Shown here: piece by piece, positions 51,621-60,414 of the stretch
How the letters are laid out: every line of letters starts with the position of its first letter
Numbering within the stretch: the first letter of the stretch is position 1
NCBI GenBank assembly: GCA_964531385.1
Contig: CAZHGC010000001.1
Coordinates: forward strand, 1 to 64,000
DNA length: 64,000 bases
Source: MGBC114079 sp964531385
GTDB lineage: Bacteria; Bacillota; Clostridia; Lachnospirales; CAG-274
Direction: 5' to 3'
Notes under the pieces: generated by a model
Told to the model about the DNA's origin: nothing
Databases searched by the model: none
The model's input: only the letters and a program-made list of their open reading frames with translations
Made by a program: the position numbers and the translations under genes

Positions 51621-51648
51621 GGCGTAGGTTGTTTTAACAATCTACGCC
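51621..51648 (+). terminator. Terminator-like hairpin ending the flagellar supercluster
   Basis: GGCGTAG (51621-51627) pairs with CTACGCC (51642-51648), extended inside by GTTGTT/AACAAT-type pairs. Only a short, broken T-stretch follows (TTAAAGTTTTT), so termination may be partial. Confidence 0.6.
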
Positions 51649-51693
51649 TTAAAGTTTTTGCGGTGACGGCTGTTGCTGCTTTTTTATATTGCG

Positions 51694-51722
51694 TTGATAA
51701 GTTTCAAAATATAAAGTATAAT
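51694..51722 (+). promoter_or_regulatory. Sigma-A promoter of nfo
   Basis: TTGATA (51694-51699), 17 bases, and a perfect TATAAT (51717-51722). Transcription would start about 80 bases before nfo. Confidence 0.75.
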
Positions 51723-51809
51723 AAAAATGTAACTGAATGATAAAAATAAATTTTGGTATTATAAAAATATTGTGTAATTATGATTTTTAACATTGAAAGG
51801 AAAAATTCT

Positions 51810-52673
51810 ATGAAAAATAAATTTAAGTTGGGTTCACACGTTTCTATGTCTAAAGGCTTGCTTGGAGCGGCACAAGAGGCGGCTTCATACAATGCTGATA
51901 CATTTATGATTTATACGGGAGCACCTCAAAATACAAAGCGTTCTCCTATTGAAAAGCTTAAAATTGAAGAGGGGCACGCATATATGAAAGAGCACAATTT
52001 AAGCGATATAGTTGTTCATGCTCCGTATATTATAAATCTTGCATCATACAAAGAAGAAATTTATGATTTGGCAATTTCTTTTTTAAAAACAGAAATTGAA
52101 AGAACGACAGCTATTGGTTCGGATTTTATTGTTTTGCACCCAGGGTCTTATACGGACAAAGATGCCGAATATGGAATTGACAGAATTGCGGAGGGGCTTA
52201 ATAAAGTTATCGATAATCAAACAAAGCCCTTGATTTGCCTTGAAACTATGGCAGGAAAAGGGAGCGAAATTGGCCGTTCTTTTGAAGAACTTCGAAAAAT
52301 TATTGAAAAAGTTGAAATGAACGAGAAAATTGGGATATGCTTTGATACGTGTCATACGCACGACAGTGGTTATGATATTATAAATAATTTTGACGATGTT
52401 ATGGAGCAATTTAATTCGATTATTGGGCTTGAAAGATTGAAAGTTTTTCACATAAACGGTTCGCTTAATGTTTGCGGAGCAAGAAAGGACCGCCACGCAA
52501 ATATTGGGGCTGATGAGACAAACCCAAAGGGAAGAGATATGATTGGATTTGAAGCAATTTACAATATTGTTCATTCAAAATATGCAGAAAATAAAATTTT
52601 GATTTTGGAAACCCCTTGGCTTGATAAAAATACGAATTTATACAAAGAAGAAATTGCAATGCTTAGGGGGTGA
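51810..52673 (+). CDS. nfo: Endonuclease IV (AP endonuclease)
   Basis: 287 aa. It cuts DNA at abasic sites in base-excision repair with three zinc ions. Metal-ligand motifs follow the family order: VVHAPY near residue 67, V-L-H-P-G-S near residue 108, L-E-T-M-A-G-K-G near 146, F-D-T-C-H-T-H near 180, and D-R-H-A-N-I-G near 230. The usual H-x-N-D reads H-I-N-G, a change outside the metal ligands. The ATG at 51810 has a GAAAGG site; an ATG 30 bases earlier has none. The SDR gene follows within 4 bases. Confidence 0.95.
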   Translation: MKNKFKLGSHVSMSKGLLGAAQEAASYNADTFMIYTGAPQNTKRSPIEKLKIEEGHAYMKEHNLSDIVVHAPYIINLASYKEEIYDLAISFLKTEIERTTAIGSDFIVLHPGSYTDKDAEYGIDRIAEGLNKVIDNQTKPLICLETMAGKGSEIGRSFEELRKIIEKVEMNEKIGICFDTCHTHDSGYDIINNFDDVMEQFNSIIGLERLKVFHINGSLNVCGARKDRHANIGADETNPKGRDMIGFEAIYNIVHSKYAENKILILETPWLDKNTNLYKEEIAMLRG

Positions 52674-52677
52674 GATT

Positions 52678-53418
52678 TTGTTTGAGGGCAGAAAAACTGT
52701 TTTGGTTACGGGTTCTTCGAGAGGAATTGGAAAAGCCGTTGCGGAAAAATTTGCAAAAGGCAATTTCAATGTTGTTTTGAACTCCAAAAAATCGAAAGAA
52801 AAACTTCTTGAATTTAAAAAAGAACTTGAAGAGTTTAATCCGAATATTTTGGATATTTTGTGTGATATTTCAAATTATGACGATGCAAAAAAGATGTTTG
52901 AAAAAATTGAAAGTGTTTTTGGCAATGTTGATATTTTGATAAATAACGCCGGAATTTCATATATTGGAATTTTTAACGAAATGAAACCTAATCAGTGGAA
53001 AGAAATTATCGATACAAATATTTATGGTGTTTATAATTGCACACATCTTGCGTTGCCTTATATGATAAATCAAAAATGCGGGTCGATTGTTAATATTTCA
53101 TCTGTTTGGGGAAATGTTGGGGCTTCTTGCGAGGTTGTTTATTCTTCTTCGAAAGGGGCGGTTAATTCTTTTACAAAAGCACTTGCAAAAGAACTTGGTC
53201 CTTGCAATATAAAAATTAATGCGGTTGCTTGCGGAGCTATTGATACGGAAATGAATAAATTTTTATCGGAGGAAGAAAAAAATTCGTTGATTGATGAAAT
53301 TCCTTTTTCGAGATTTGGCAAACCGGAAGAGGTTTCAGAACTTGTTTATTTCCTTGCAACCGAAAAAGTTAAATATCTTTCGGGGCAAGTTATAACTTTG
53401 GACGGAGCTTGGCTATAA
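52678..53418 (+). CDS. Short-chain dehydrogenase/reductase (FabG-like)
   Basis: 246 aa. An NAD(P)-dependent oxidoreductase. The cofactor motif T-G-S-S-R-G-I-G is near residue 11, N-N-A-G near residue 88, and catalytic Ser and Y-x-x-x-K (Y-S-S-S-K) near 140-157. The sequence is 3-oxoacyl-ACP-reductase-like, but there is no fatty-acid gene nearby, so the substrate is open. The start is TTG at 52678 with AGGGGGTGAG immediately upstream; a longer upstream reading in frame overlaps nfo and is rejected. Confidence 0.88.
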   Translation: MFEGRKTVLVTGSSRGIGKAVAEKFAKGNFNVVLNSKKSKEKLLEFKKELEEFNPNILDILCDISNYDDAKKMFEKIESVFGNVDILINNAGISYIGIFNEMKPNQWKEIIDTNIYGVYNCTHLALPYMINQKCGSIVNISSVWGNVGASCEVVYSSSKGAVNSFTKALAKELGPCNIKINAVACGAIDTEMNKFLSEEEKNSLIDEIPFSRFGKPEEVSELVYFLATEKVKYLSGQVITLDGAWL

Positions 53419-53546
53419 TCATTATACATTAATAAAATTTAAAAGTGGAATTAATGTTTGTTATATGTTAAAATAAATATAGTGATAATATTTATTTAAT
53501 GCTTTTTGAAATTGAATTATTTTACGATAATCGGGGGGTGAGCATT

Positions 53547-54368
53547 ATGGCTGAAAATAAAACTGAACAGGAATTTATAAAGCTTGTTACTTCTTCACCT
53601 TTACTTAAAAATAAAATTCATATTGACGTTAAAAATCCGACAGATGTTGTGTATTGGTATATAAAATTTAACATACCTTTGGACGGGAGTTCGGTTTCGG
53701 AAGATACAGCAGGTGTTACCGATAAAGAGGGTTATATTTTGAATACGGAAATAAAATATAGCCGAAAATCGAACGTTATAAGCATTCGCCCGTTGGAGCC
53801 TTATGTTCAAAACGAATATTATATTTTGAATATCTCAAAAGAGGTGCGATCGGAAAATTTGCAGGAGTTGAAAAATGATATTCATATATTATTTAAACTT
53901 AAAAATAATGTTATTTCTGAATATAAAATTCTTCCGCCGAACGTTGTTGTTCCGACACCGAAAAAGAAACCTAAAAATTTTAGACAGCCACAGCCGAACA
54001 GCAAGGTTTATTCTTTTGATAAATATAAGGACAACGAAAACAGCGAAAATTTGCCTTCTGCAAGCATTATGATAAATCCGATTATCGGAGCTGTTGGAGT
54101 TTTTGCATTTATTGGCAGTATATTTCTTGATAATTGGATTTTTGTTGCAATTAGCGGGGCTATTGCTTCTGTTGGGGTTTTGCATATTGTTAAACAAGTT
54201 ATGGGAAAAAAATTTCGTTCGAATTTTACATATAATCGGGGAGTTAGATGTTTTAGAAAAGAACGTTATGAAAAAGCCGATGAATTCTTTTCGAAAGCTT
54301 TATATTTAAATCCTGAAAATGAATATGCTGAATATGCAAAAAATAAAGTTTTTTATTATTTGAAATAA
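53547..54368 (+). CDS. Membrane protein with N-terminal beta domain and C-terminal TPR
   Basis: 273 aa. An N-terminal domain (about 10-120) of beta-type strands, a proline-rich basic linker (about 130-160), two adjacent membrane helices (about 178-215), and a final TPR-like unit (F-R-K-E-R-Y-E-K-A-D-E-F-F-S-K-A-L-Y-L-N-P-E-N). No family is recognised. The ATG at 53547 follows GGGGGGTGAG; a longer reading from 53499 is rejected. It sits alone between the SDR gene and holB. Confidence 0.65.
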   Translation: MAENKTEQEFIKLVTSSPLLKNKIHIDVKNPTDVVYWYIKFNIPLDGSSVSEDTAGVTDKEGYILNTEIKYSRKSNVISIRPLEPYVQNEYYILNISKEVRSENLQELKNDIHILFKLKNNVISEYKILPPNVVVPTPKKKPKNFRQPQPNSKVYSFDKYKDNENSENLPSASIMINPIIGAVGVFAFIGSIFLDNWIFVAISGAIASVGVLHIVKQVMGKKFRSNFTYNRGVRCFRKERYEKADEFFSKALYLNPENEYAEYAKNKVFYYLK

Positions 54369-54424
54369 GATTTGGCTTAATTGGCAGAGCAAGTTTTTTT
54401 ATTTTGATTGTTTGGAGAAATTTT

Positions 54425-55441
54425 ATGTATGATTTTAATGATATAAAGGGAAATGAGCAAATTATTAAAAATTTGCAATCCATGATTTTTAACAAAAAAA
54501 TATCTCACGCATATATAATAGATGCACCGAAAGGGTCGGGGAAAAAGCTTATTGCAAATGCTTTTGCAAAGGCTATACAATGTGAAAATTTGAATTTTGC
54601 AAATTCTGAACAAAAGATTTTTGCCTGCGGGCATTGTGTTTCTTGCAAAACTTTTGAAAGCGGAAATCATACAGACGTTATTTACGTAAATCCTGTTAAA
54701 GGAAAAACTATCGGTGTTGATGATATAAGGGAGCAAATAGGCAAAAATATAGAGTTGAAACCGTATAAATATAAATATAAAATATTTATTATAGACAATG
54801 CTGAATCTATGACAGTTCAGGCTCAAAATGCTATTTTGAAAACTATTGAAGAGCCTCCGGAATATGGGATTTTTATTCTTTTGTCACAAAATTGCAACAA
54901 CTTTTTGCCAACGGTTTTGTCGAGATGTGTTATTTTTAAATTGAAACCTCTTAAATTTGAGATTGTTTTTGATTATATAAAAAGTAATCTTGATATATCC
55001 GATGATGAGGCTTATATATATGCGTCTTATGCTCAGGGAAACGTTGGCAAGGCGGTTGAAATGGCATCTTCCGAGAAATTTATTGAACTTAGAAATTTTG
55101 TGCTTAATTTTATTTCGGATTTTTCACGAAAAGATGTTATTGATGTTTTTCTTGAAGCTTCAGCTTTTGAGGAATATCGGGAAGACATAAATTCCATTCT
55201 TGATATTTTATATTTATGTTATCGGGATATGGTTGTTTTTAAATGTTTTGGCGAGAACGAAAATTTTATTATTCAAAAAGACAAAACGGTAATGTTGAAA
55301 AATGTTTCAAAGCAGCTTTCCGCAGAACAACTTTTTTTTGGAACGAAAGCTATATTTGAGGCAAAGACACAGATTAATAAAAACGGAAATTTCCAAATGA
55401 CTGTTGGAAATTTATTTTTAAAACTAAAGGAGAAACGATGA
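54425..55441 (+). CDS. holB: DNA polymerase III delta-prime subunit
   Basis: 338 aa. A clamp-loader AAA+ subunit. It has a degenerate P-loop (P-K-G-S-G-K-K) and a zinc module with C-G-H-C-V-S-C. It also has D-N-A-E-S-M-T-V-Q-A-Q-N-A-I-L-K-T-I-E-E-P-P, the standard delta-prime segment, and L-S-R-C. The ATG at 54425 has TTGGAGAA. It is followed with 4-base overlap by ricT, then a methyltransferase gene and rsmI: the conserved Bacillota order (normally after tmk, absent here). Confidence 0.93.
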   Translation: MYDFNDIKGNEQIIKNLQSMIFNKKISHAYIIDAPKGSGKKLIANAFAKAIQCENLNFANSEQKIFACGHCVSCKTFESGNHTDVIYVNPVKGKTIGVDDIREQIGKNIELKPYKYKYKIFIIDNAESMTVQAQNAILKTIEEPPEYGIFILLSQNCNNFLPTVLSRCVIFKLKPLKFEIVFDYIKSNLDISDDEAYIYASYAQGNVGKAVEMASSEKFIELRNFVLNFISDFSRKDVIDVFLEASAFEEYREDINSILDILYLCYRDMVVFKCFGENENFIIQKDKTVMLKNVSKQLSAEQLFFGTKAIFEAKTQINKNGNFQMTVGNLFLKLKEKR

Positions 55442-56319
55442 CGATGGTTGAAATTGTTGGTGTTAGATTTAAAAAAGTTGGAAAAATTTATTATTTTGAT
55501 CCGGATAATTCTCATATTGAAAGAGGGACAGCAGTTATTGTTGAAACCGCAAGAGGAATTGAATACGGAATTGTTGAAATTGAAAACAGAGAGGTTGGGG
55601 ACGACAGCGTTATTCAACCTTTGAAAAAAGTTATTAGAATTGCAACCGAAGAAGATATGAAGAAAAACGAAGAAAACAAGAAAAAAGAAAAAGAAGCTTT
55701 TGGCATTTGCATTGAAAAGATTAAAAAGCACAAACTTGATATGAAGCTTATCGATGTTGAGCTTACTTTTGATTTGAATAAAATAATTTTTTATTTTACG
55801 GCAGACGGGCGTGTTGATTTCCGAGAACTTGTTAAAGAACTTGCTTCTGTTTTTCGTACAAGGATTGAACTTAGACAAATTGGTGTTCGTGATGAGGCGA
55901 AGATGCTTAACGGAATTGGAATTTGCGGGAGAACTTTATGCTGTGCAACATTTTTGGGCGATTTTACGCCTGTTTCGATTAAAATGGCGAAAGACCAGAA
56001 TTTGTCACTTAATCCAACGAAAATTTCGGGGATTTGTGGGCGTCTTATGTGTTGTTTGAAATATGAAGAGGATACTTACGAAGAACTTAACAAAAATTTG
56101 CCGAGAGAAGGGGATTTTATACGCACTTCTTCGGGTGATGGAGAGGTTTTGTCTGTTAATATTTTGAGACAAACCGTTCGTGCAGCTGTTAGAAAAACAC
56201 CGCAGGAAAGTCCAACTGTTGCTGTGTTTGCTGTTGATGAAGTTGAAATTTTGAAGAGAAAAATTATAAAAGAAGATTTTAAAGCGGAAAAAGAAGAGTT
56301 AAAGGATATTTTGGATTGA
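55438..56319 (+). CDS. ricT: PSP1-domain protein RicT (YaaT)
   Basis: 293 aa. It has the PSP1 signature: V-G-V-R-F-K-K-V-G-K-I-Y-Y-F at the start. The C-terminal half has N-G-I-G-I-C-G-R-T-L-C-C, then I-S-G-I-C-G-R-L-M-C-C-L-K-Y-E, with the paired cysteines that hold an iron-sulphur cluster in Bacillus RicT. RicT is part of the Ric complex that regulates RNase Y mRNA processing. It overlaps holB by four bases and the next gene by one. Confidence 0.93.
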   Translation: MTMVEIVGVRFKKVGKIYYFDPDNSHIERGTAVIVETARGIEYGIVEIENREVGDDSVIQPLKKVIRIATEEDMKKNEENKKKEKEAFGICIEKIKKHKLDMKLIDVELTFDLNKIIFYFTADGRVDFRELVKELASVFRTRIELRQIGVRDEAKMLNGIGICGRTLCCATFLGDFTPVSIKMAKDQNLSLNPTKISGICGRLMCCLKYEEDTYEELNKNLPREGDFIRTSSGDGEVLSVNILRQTVRAAVRKTPQESPTVAVFAVDEVEILKRKIIKEDFKAEKEELKDILD

Positions 56320-57065
56320 TGGATTTTGAAAACGGTTTTATAAAAGAACACGAAAGAATTGATGATTTGCACAGAAACGGTTATTTAATTATTCAAGACC
56401 CGAAAAAATTTTGTTTTGGGGTTGATGCGGTTTTACTTTCCGGATTTGCAAACGTTAAAAAAGGCGAAAAAGTTATTGATTTTGGAACGGGAACGGGTGT
56501 TATTCCAATTCTTCTTGAGGGAAGATATGGCGGAGACGATTATATTGGAATTGATATTCAAGAGGAAAGCGTTGAAATGGCACAAAGAAGTGTTAAGCTT
56601 AATTCACTTCAAAATAAAATTAATATAGTTCAATGTGATATAAAGGAAGCACCGAAAAATTTTGAGTGTTCATCTTTTGATGTTGTTACTTCAAATCCGC
56701 CATATATGAATACAGGCGGGGGAATTGTTAACGAATATAGCCCGAAAGCCATTGCACGACACGAAATTTTATGCAATTTAGATGATGTTGTTTTTTCGGC
56801 ATCAAAGCTTCTTAAATTTGGCGGAAGGTTTTATATGATTCACAGACCCCACCGGCTTGTTGATATTTTTGTTTCATTGCGTAAACACAAACTTGAACCG
56901 AAAGTTGTTAGATTTGTTCAGCCATATTATGACAAGGAGCCAAATATGGTTTTGATTGAAAGCAGCAGAGGCGGAAAATCTATGCTTAAAGTTTTGCCAC
57001 CTCTTGTTATTTACAAAGATTCGGGAGAATATACAGAAGAAATTTACAAAATTTATTATGAATGA
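56319..57065 (+). CDS. tRNA1(Val) adenine-N6-methyltransferase-like (TrmN6 family)
   Basis: 248 aa. A class I SAM methyltransferase. The opening R-I-D-D-L-x-x-N-G-Y-L-I-I-Q is the family start. The SAM motif is D-F-G-T-G-T-G-V-I-P, and catalytic N-P-P-Y is near residue 127. It is probably an N6-adenine tRNA or rRNA methyltransferase (YabB of Bacillus). The ATG at 56319 overlaps the ricT stop (TGATG). It sits between ricT and rsmI as in other Bacillota. Confidence 0.88.
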   Translation: MDFENGFIKEHERIDDLHRNGYLIIQDPKKFCFGVDAVLLSGFANVKKGEKVIDFGTGTGVIPILLEGRYGGDDYIGIDIQEESVEMAQRSVKLNSLQNKINIVQCDIKEAPKNFECSSFDVVTSNPPYMNTGGGIVNEYSPKAIARHEILCNLDDVVFSASKLLKFGGRFYMIHRPHRLVDIFVSLRKHKLEPKVVRFVQPYYDKEPNMVLIESSRGGKSMLKVLPPLVIYKDSGEYTEEIYKIYYE

Positions 57066-57080
57066 TTGGAAGTTGATTTT

Positions 57081-57941
57081 ATGAGCGGAACACTTTTTGT
57101 TTGCGGAACACCTATTGGAAATCTTGAAGATATTACATTTAGATGCATTAACACTTTGAAAAGCGTTGATTTGATTGCGGCGGAAGATACAAGGCAGACT
57201 GTTAAGCTGTTAAATCATTATGAAATTAAAACACCGCTTACAAGTTATCACGAACATAACAAAAATTCAAAAGGCCCGAAAATTATTGAGGAGCTTTTGG
57301 GCGGAAAAAATGTTGCTATTGTTAGTGATGCGGGTATGCCGGGGATTTCTGACCCAGGAGAAGACCTTATAAAATTGTGTTATGAAGAAAATGTTCCCGT
57401 TACGGTTGTTCCGGGGCCGACGGCTGTTGTTACGGCTGTTGTTCTTTCGGGAATTGGTTCGAGAAGCTATTGTTTTGAGGGGTTTTTGCCAAATTCGAAA
57501 AAACAGAGAAAAGAAGTTTTTGAGAGGCTTGCAAGAGAAACAAGAACTACTGTTTTATATGAAGCTCCGCACCATCTTAAATCGACTTTGCGAGAACTTT
57601 TTGAAAAGCTTGGAAACAGAGACGTTGCTGTTACAAAAGAACTTACCAAAAAGCACGAGAATGTTATTCGTGGAAATCTTGAATATTTAATTGATTATTA
57701 TGATGAAAACGAACCTAAGGGTGAATTTGTTATTGTTATTAAAGGCATTGAAATTGGCGAGCTTGAGGAAGAAGAAAAGGCGGTTTTAAAAAATATATCC
57801 ATTGAAGAGCATATGAAAAAATATACTGACCTTGGATTTGACAAAAAAGAAGCTATGAAAATGGTTGCGAAGGACAGAGGCGTTGGAAAAAGAGAAATTT
57901 ACGCATATTTAACCGATAAAGAAAGTCTTTCGGCATTTTAG
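57081..57941 (+). CDS. rsmI: 16S rRNA cytidine-1402 2'-O-methyltransferase
   Basis: 286 aa. A tetrapyrrole-methylase-fold enzyme that methylates the ribosomal decoding centre. The start has G-T-L-F-V-C-G-T-P-I-G-N-L-E-D-I-T-F-R, then A-A-E-D-T-R-Q-T near residue 40, S-D-A-G-M-P-G-I-S-D-P-G and V-P-G-P-T-A near residue 110. The ATG at 57081 follows TGGAAG. It ends the holB-ricT-trmN6-like-rsmI group. Confidence 0.96.
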   Translation: MSGTLFVCGTPIGNLEDITFRCINTLKSVDLIAAEDTRQTVKLLNHYEIKTPLTSYHEHNKNSKGPKIIEELLGGKNVAIVSDAGMPGISDPGEDLIKLCYEENVPVTVVPGPTAVVTAVVLSGIGSRSYCFEGFLPNSKKQRKEVFERLARETRTTVLYEAPHHLKSTLRELFEKLGNRDVAVTKELTKKHENVIRGNLEYLIDYYDENEPKGEFVIVIKGIEIGELEEEEKAVLKNISIEEHMKKYTDLGFDKKEAMKMVAKDRGVGKREIYAYLTDKESLSAF

Positions 57942-57983
57942 GCAAAGTGGATTTCTAATTAATTAAGTTGCAATTTAAAAGCG

Positions 57984-58012
57984 TTGAAAACGCTATCGTT
58001 TATGAATATATT
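57984..58012 (+). promoter_or_regulatory. Promoter of feoAB
   Basis: TTGAAA (57984-57989), 17 bases, then TATATT (58007-58012). Direct repeats TATGAATA at 58001-58008 and 58028-58035 flank the likely start region and could be a regulator site. No textbook Fur box is visible. Confidence 0.55.
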
Positions 58013-58084
58013 TTGCGAAACAAAAAATATGAATAGTCTTTGATACGAAAATAATTTATAAGTTTTGTTTTTTAGGAGATTTTT

Positions 58085-58309
58085 ATGAAATTAATTGATG
58101 CTGAAGTTGGAAAAACTTACAAGGTTAAAGAAATTAATCTTGATTATATTGTTAAAAGACGGCTTGAAATTTTGGGTATGACGGAAAATGTTGATATTTT
58201 GATTTTGAATAAAAAAAATTATGGTGCGGTTATTATTAAAGTTAGAGGAACGAGGTTTGCTCTTGGAAAAAAATTTGCACAAGGAATTGAAATTGGGGGT
58301 GTTTTGTGA
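58085..58309 (+). CDS. feoA: Ferrous iron transport accessory protein FeoA
   Basis: 74 aa, an SH3-like fold of the normal size. It has R-R-L-E-I-L-G-M-T in the first half, and I-I-K-V-R-G-T-R-F-A-L-G-K-K-F-A-Q-G-I in the second, typical of FeoA. It helps the FeoB transporter. TTAGGAG precedes the ATG. The stop overlaps the feoB start (TGATG). Confidence 0.94.
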   Translation: MKLIDAEVGKTYKVKEINLDYIVKRRLEILGMTENVDILILNKKNYGAVIIKVRGTRFALGKKFAQGIEIGGVL

Positions 58310-60342
58310 TGAACAACGGCGTTAATGTGGCTTTTGTCGGAAATCCTAATTGCGGAAAAACAACCCTTTTTAATGCGTATACGGGTGCAAATCTTAAAGT
58401 TGCAAATTGGCCCGGTGTTACTGTTGAAAAGAAAGAGGGAAATTTTAAGTATCAAGGGAAAGATTATAAACTTATTGACCTTCCGGGTATATATTCTTTA
58501 ACTTCCTACACCATGGAAGAAAAGCTTTCGAGAAAATTTATTTTGGAAAGCGATGTTGATGTTATTATTGATGTTGTTGACGCATCATCACTTGAAAGAA
58601 ATTTATATTTGGCTCTTCAACTTATTGAACTTGGAAAGCCAGTTGTTCTTGCTCTTAATATGATGGACATTATTGAAGAAAGAGGAATGGAAATTGACCT
58701 TCACAGGTTGCCGGAGATGCTTGGAATTCCTGTTATTCCGATTTGTGCAAGAAAGCGGACGGGATTGAATATTCTTATGCATGCTGTTGAACACCACAAG
58801 GACAAACCTGTTGACAGAATTGAACATCATCACGAAAAAGGTAATCACATACACAATCATCACGATGAATTTGCTGTTGTTTACAGTGATGATATTGAGG
58901 ATAAAATTGACCTTATAACGGACAGGCTTCAGTTGAAATATCCCGATATGAAAAATTACAGGTGGCACGCAATTAAATTTCTTGAGCAAGATTCGGAAAT
59001 TTTGGAAATGTATCCGATTGGGCTTGAAGATATTGTTGACAAAAGCTATGAGACGGAAATTATTAAACAAAAATATGATTTTATTGAAGAAATTATTAAT
59101 GAAGTTTTGGTTAATAAAGATGAAAAAAGTGCTTCAACCGACAAGATAGACTCTGTTTTGACACACAGAATTTGGGGCATTCCTATGTTTTTGTTGATTA
59201 TGGCTGTTGTCTTCTTTTTTACTTTCACTGTTGGAGATTATTTAAAGGGATATGTTGAATCGGGATTGACTGTTTTTTCTGATTTTGTTTTTAATTTACT
59301 TGGCTATATTGGTGCGGGAGATTTGATTAAATCACTTGTTATTGACGGAATTATTGCGGGTGTTGGCGGAATTATCACCTTTTTGCCCAATATTTTTATT
59401 CTATTTCTTGCTTTGGCAATTCTTGAAGATAGCGGTTATATGTCGAGGGCGGCTTATGTTATGGACGGAATTATGGGCAAAATTGGACTTTCCGGAAGGG
59501 CATTTATTCCGATGATTTTGGGATTTGGCTGTACTGTTCCGGCAATTATGGCATCGAGAGCGTTGGAAAACAAGCAGGACAGGCTTAAAACAATTTTTAT
59601 AACTCCTTTTATGTCGTGCAGTGCAAGGCTTCCGATTTATGTAATTCTTTCGGGGGTTTTCTTTCGGGAATATGCGATGCTTGCGGCTTATTCAATGTAT
59701 GTTATTGGGATTGTTGTTGCAATTATTATTGCTTTGATTTTTAGCAAATTTGAAAAGAAAAAGGAAATTAGTTCACTTCTTATTGAGTTGCCGGAATATA
59801 AATCGCCGAATGCAAGAACGATTTTTATTTACGTTTGGGAAAAGGTTAAAGATTATATCACAAAAGCGGGAACAACTATTTTTGCGGCATCGGTTGTTTT
59901 ATGGTTTTTGCTTAATTTTGGACCTGACGGATTTTCTTCGAATATGGCGGAAAGTTTTGGTGCAAGCATTGGAAAATTTCTTGTTCCTGTTATGGCACCT
60001 TTGGGGCTTGGATATTGGCAAATTGTTGTTTCGCTTATTTCGGGTGTTGCGGCAAAAGAAGTTGTTGTTTCAAGTCTTACTGTTTTATATGGAATAAACA
60101 ATATTTCTTCAAGCGAGGGAATGGGAATGCTTGCGGAAATTCTTTCGCAAAGCGGATTTTCGGCAATTAATGCTTATTCACTTATGTTGTTTTGTCTTTT
60201 GTATATACCTTGCATTGCAACAATTGCGACAATTAAAAAGGAAACGGAGTCTTTGAAATGCGTTGTTGGGTCGATTTGTTTACAACTTGGTGTTGCATGG
60301 ATTGTTTCGTTTGTTTTTTATCAAGTTGCTTCAAGGTTATAG
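58309..60342 (+). CDS. feoB: Ferrous iron transporter FeoB with His-rich loop
   Basis: 677 aa. The N-terminal G domain has G-N-P-N-C-G-K-T at 11-18, D-L-P-G near 58, and N-M-M-D near 118. Two gate motifs follow: G-F-G-C-T-V-P-A and S-C-S-A-R-L-P-I-Y, with eight or more membrane helices from about residue 280. Between the G domain and the membrane part lies a loop with nine histidines (162-163, 173-175, 180, 182, 184-185), unusually dense. It may bind metal. The ATG at 58309 overlaps the feoA stop; a GTG directly before it is less likely. Confidence 0.97.
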   Translation: MNNGVNVAFVGNPNCGKTTLFNAYTGANLKVANWPGVTVEKKEGNFKYQGKDYKLIDLPGIYSLTSYTMEEKLSRKFILESDVDVIIDVVDASSLERNLYLALQLIELGKPVVLALNMMDIIEERGMEIDLHRLPEMLGIPVIPICARKRTGLNILMHAVEHHKDKPVDRIEHHHEKGNHIHNHHDEFAVVYSDDIEDKIDLITDRLQLKYPDMKNYRWHAIKFLEQDSEILEMYPIGLEDIVDKSYETEIIKQKYDFIEEIINEVLVNKDEKSASTDKIDSVLTHRIWGIPMFLLIMAVVFFFTFTVGDYLKGYVESGLTVFSDFVFNLLGYIGAGDLIKSLVIDGIIAGVGGIITFLPNIFILFLALAILEDSGYMSRAAYVMDGIMGKIGLSGRAFIPMILGFGCTVPAIMASRALENKQDRLKTIFITPFMSCSARLPIYVILSGVFFREYAMLAAYSMYVIGIVVAIIIALIFSKFEKKKEISSLLIELPEYKSPNARTIFIYVWEKVKDYITKAGTTIFAASVVLWFLLNFGPDGFSSNMAESFGASIGKFLVPVMAPLGLGYWQIVVSLISGVAAKEVVVSSLTVLYGINNISSSEGMGMLAEILSQSGFSAINAYSLMLFCLLYIPCIATIATIKKETESLKCVVGSICLQLGVAWIVSFVFYQVASRL

Positions 60343-60378
60343 GAAAATTTCAAAATTATATTTTTGAATAATTTGATT

Positions 60379-60408
60379 TTGAAATTTTTAATTGAAGTTT
60401 GGCATAAT
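60379..60408 (+). promoter_or_regulatory. Promoter candidate downstream of feoB
   Basis: TTGAAA (60379-60384), 18 bases, then CATAAT (60403-60408). No protein-coding gene on this strand starts within the next 500 bases, so any transcript would be non-coding. Confidence 0.45.
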
Positions 60409-60414
60409 ATTATT

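Noticed and set aside
54374..54393. A tRNA D-arm-like sequence (GGCTTAATTGGCAGAGCA)
   Set aside because: No acceptor stem, anticodon arm or T-arm follows; a T-rich stretch comes next. It is not a tRNA gene.
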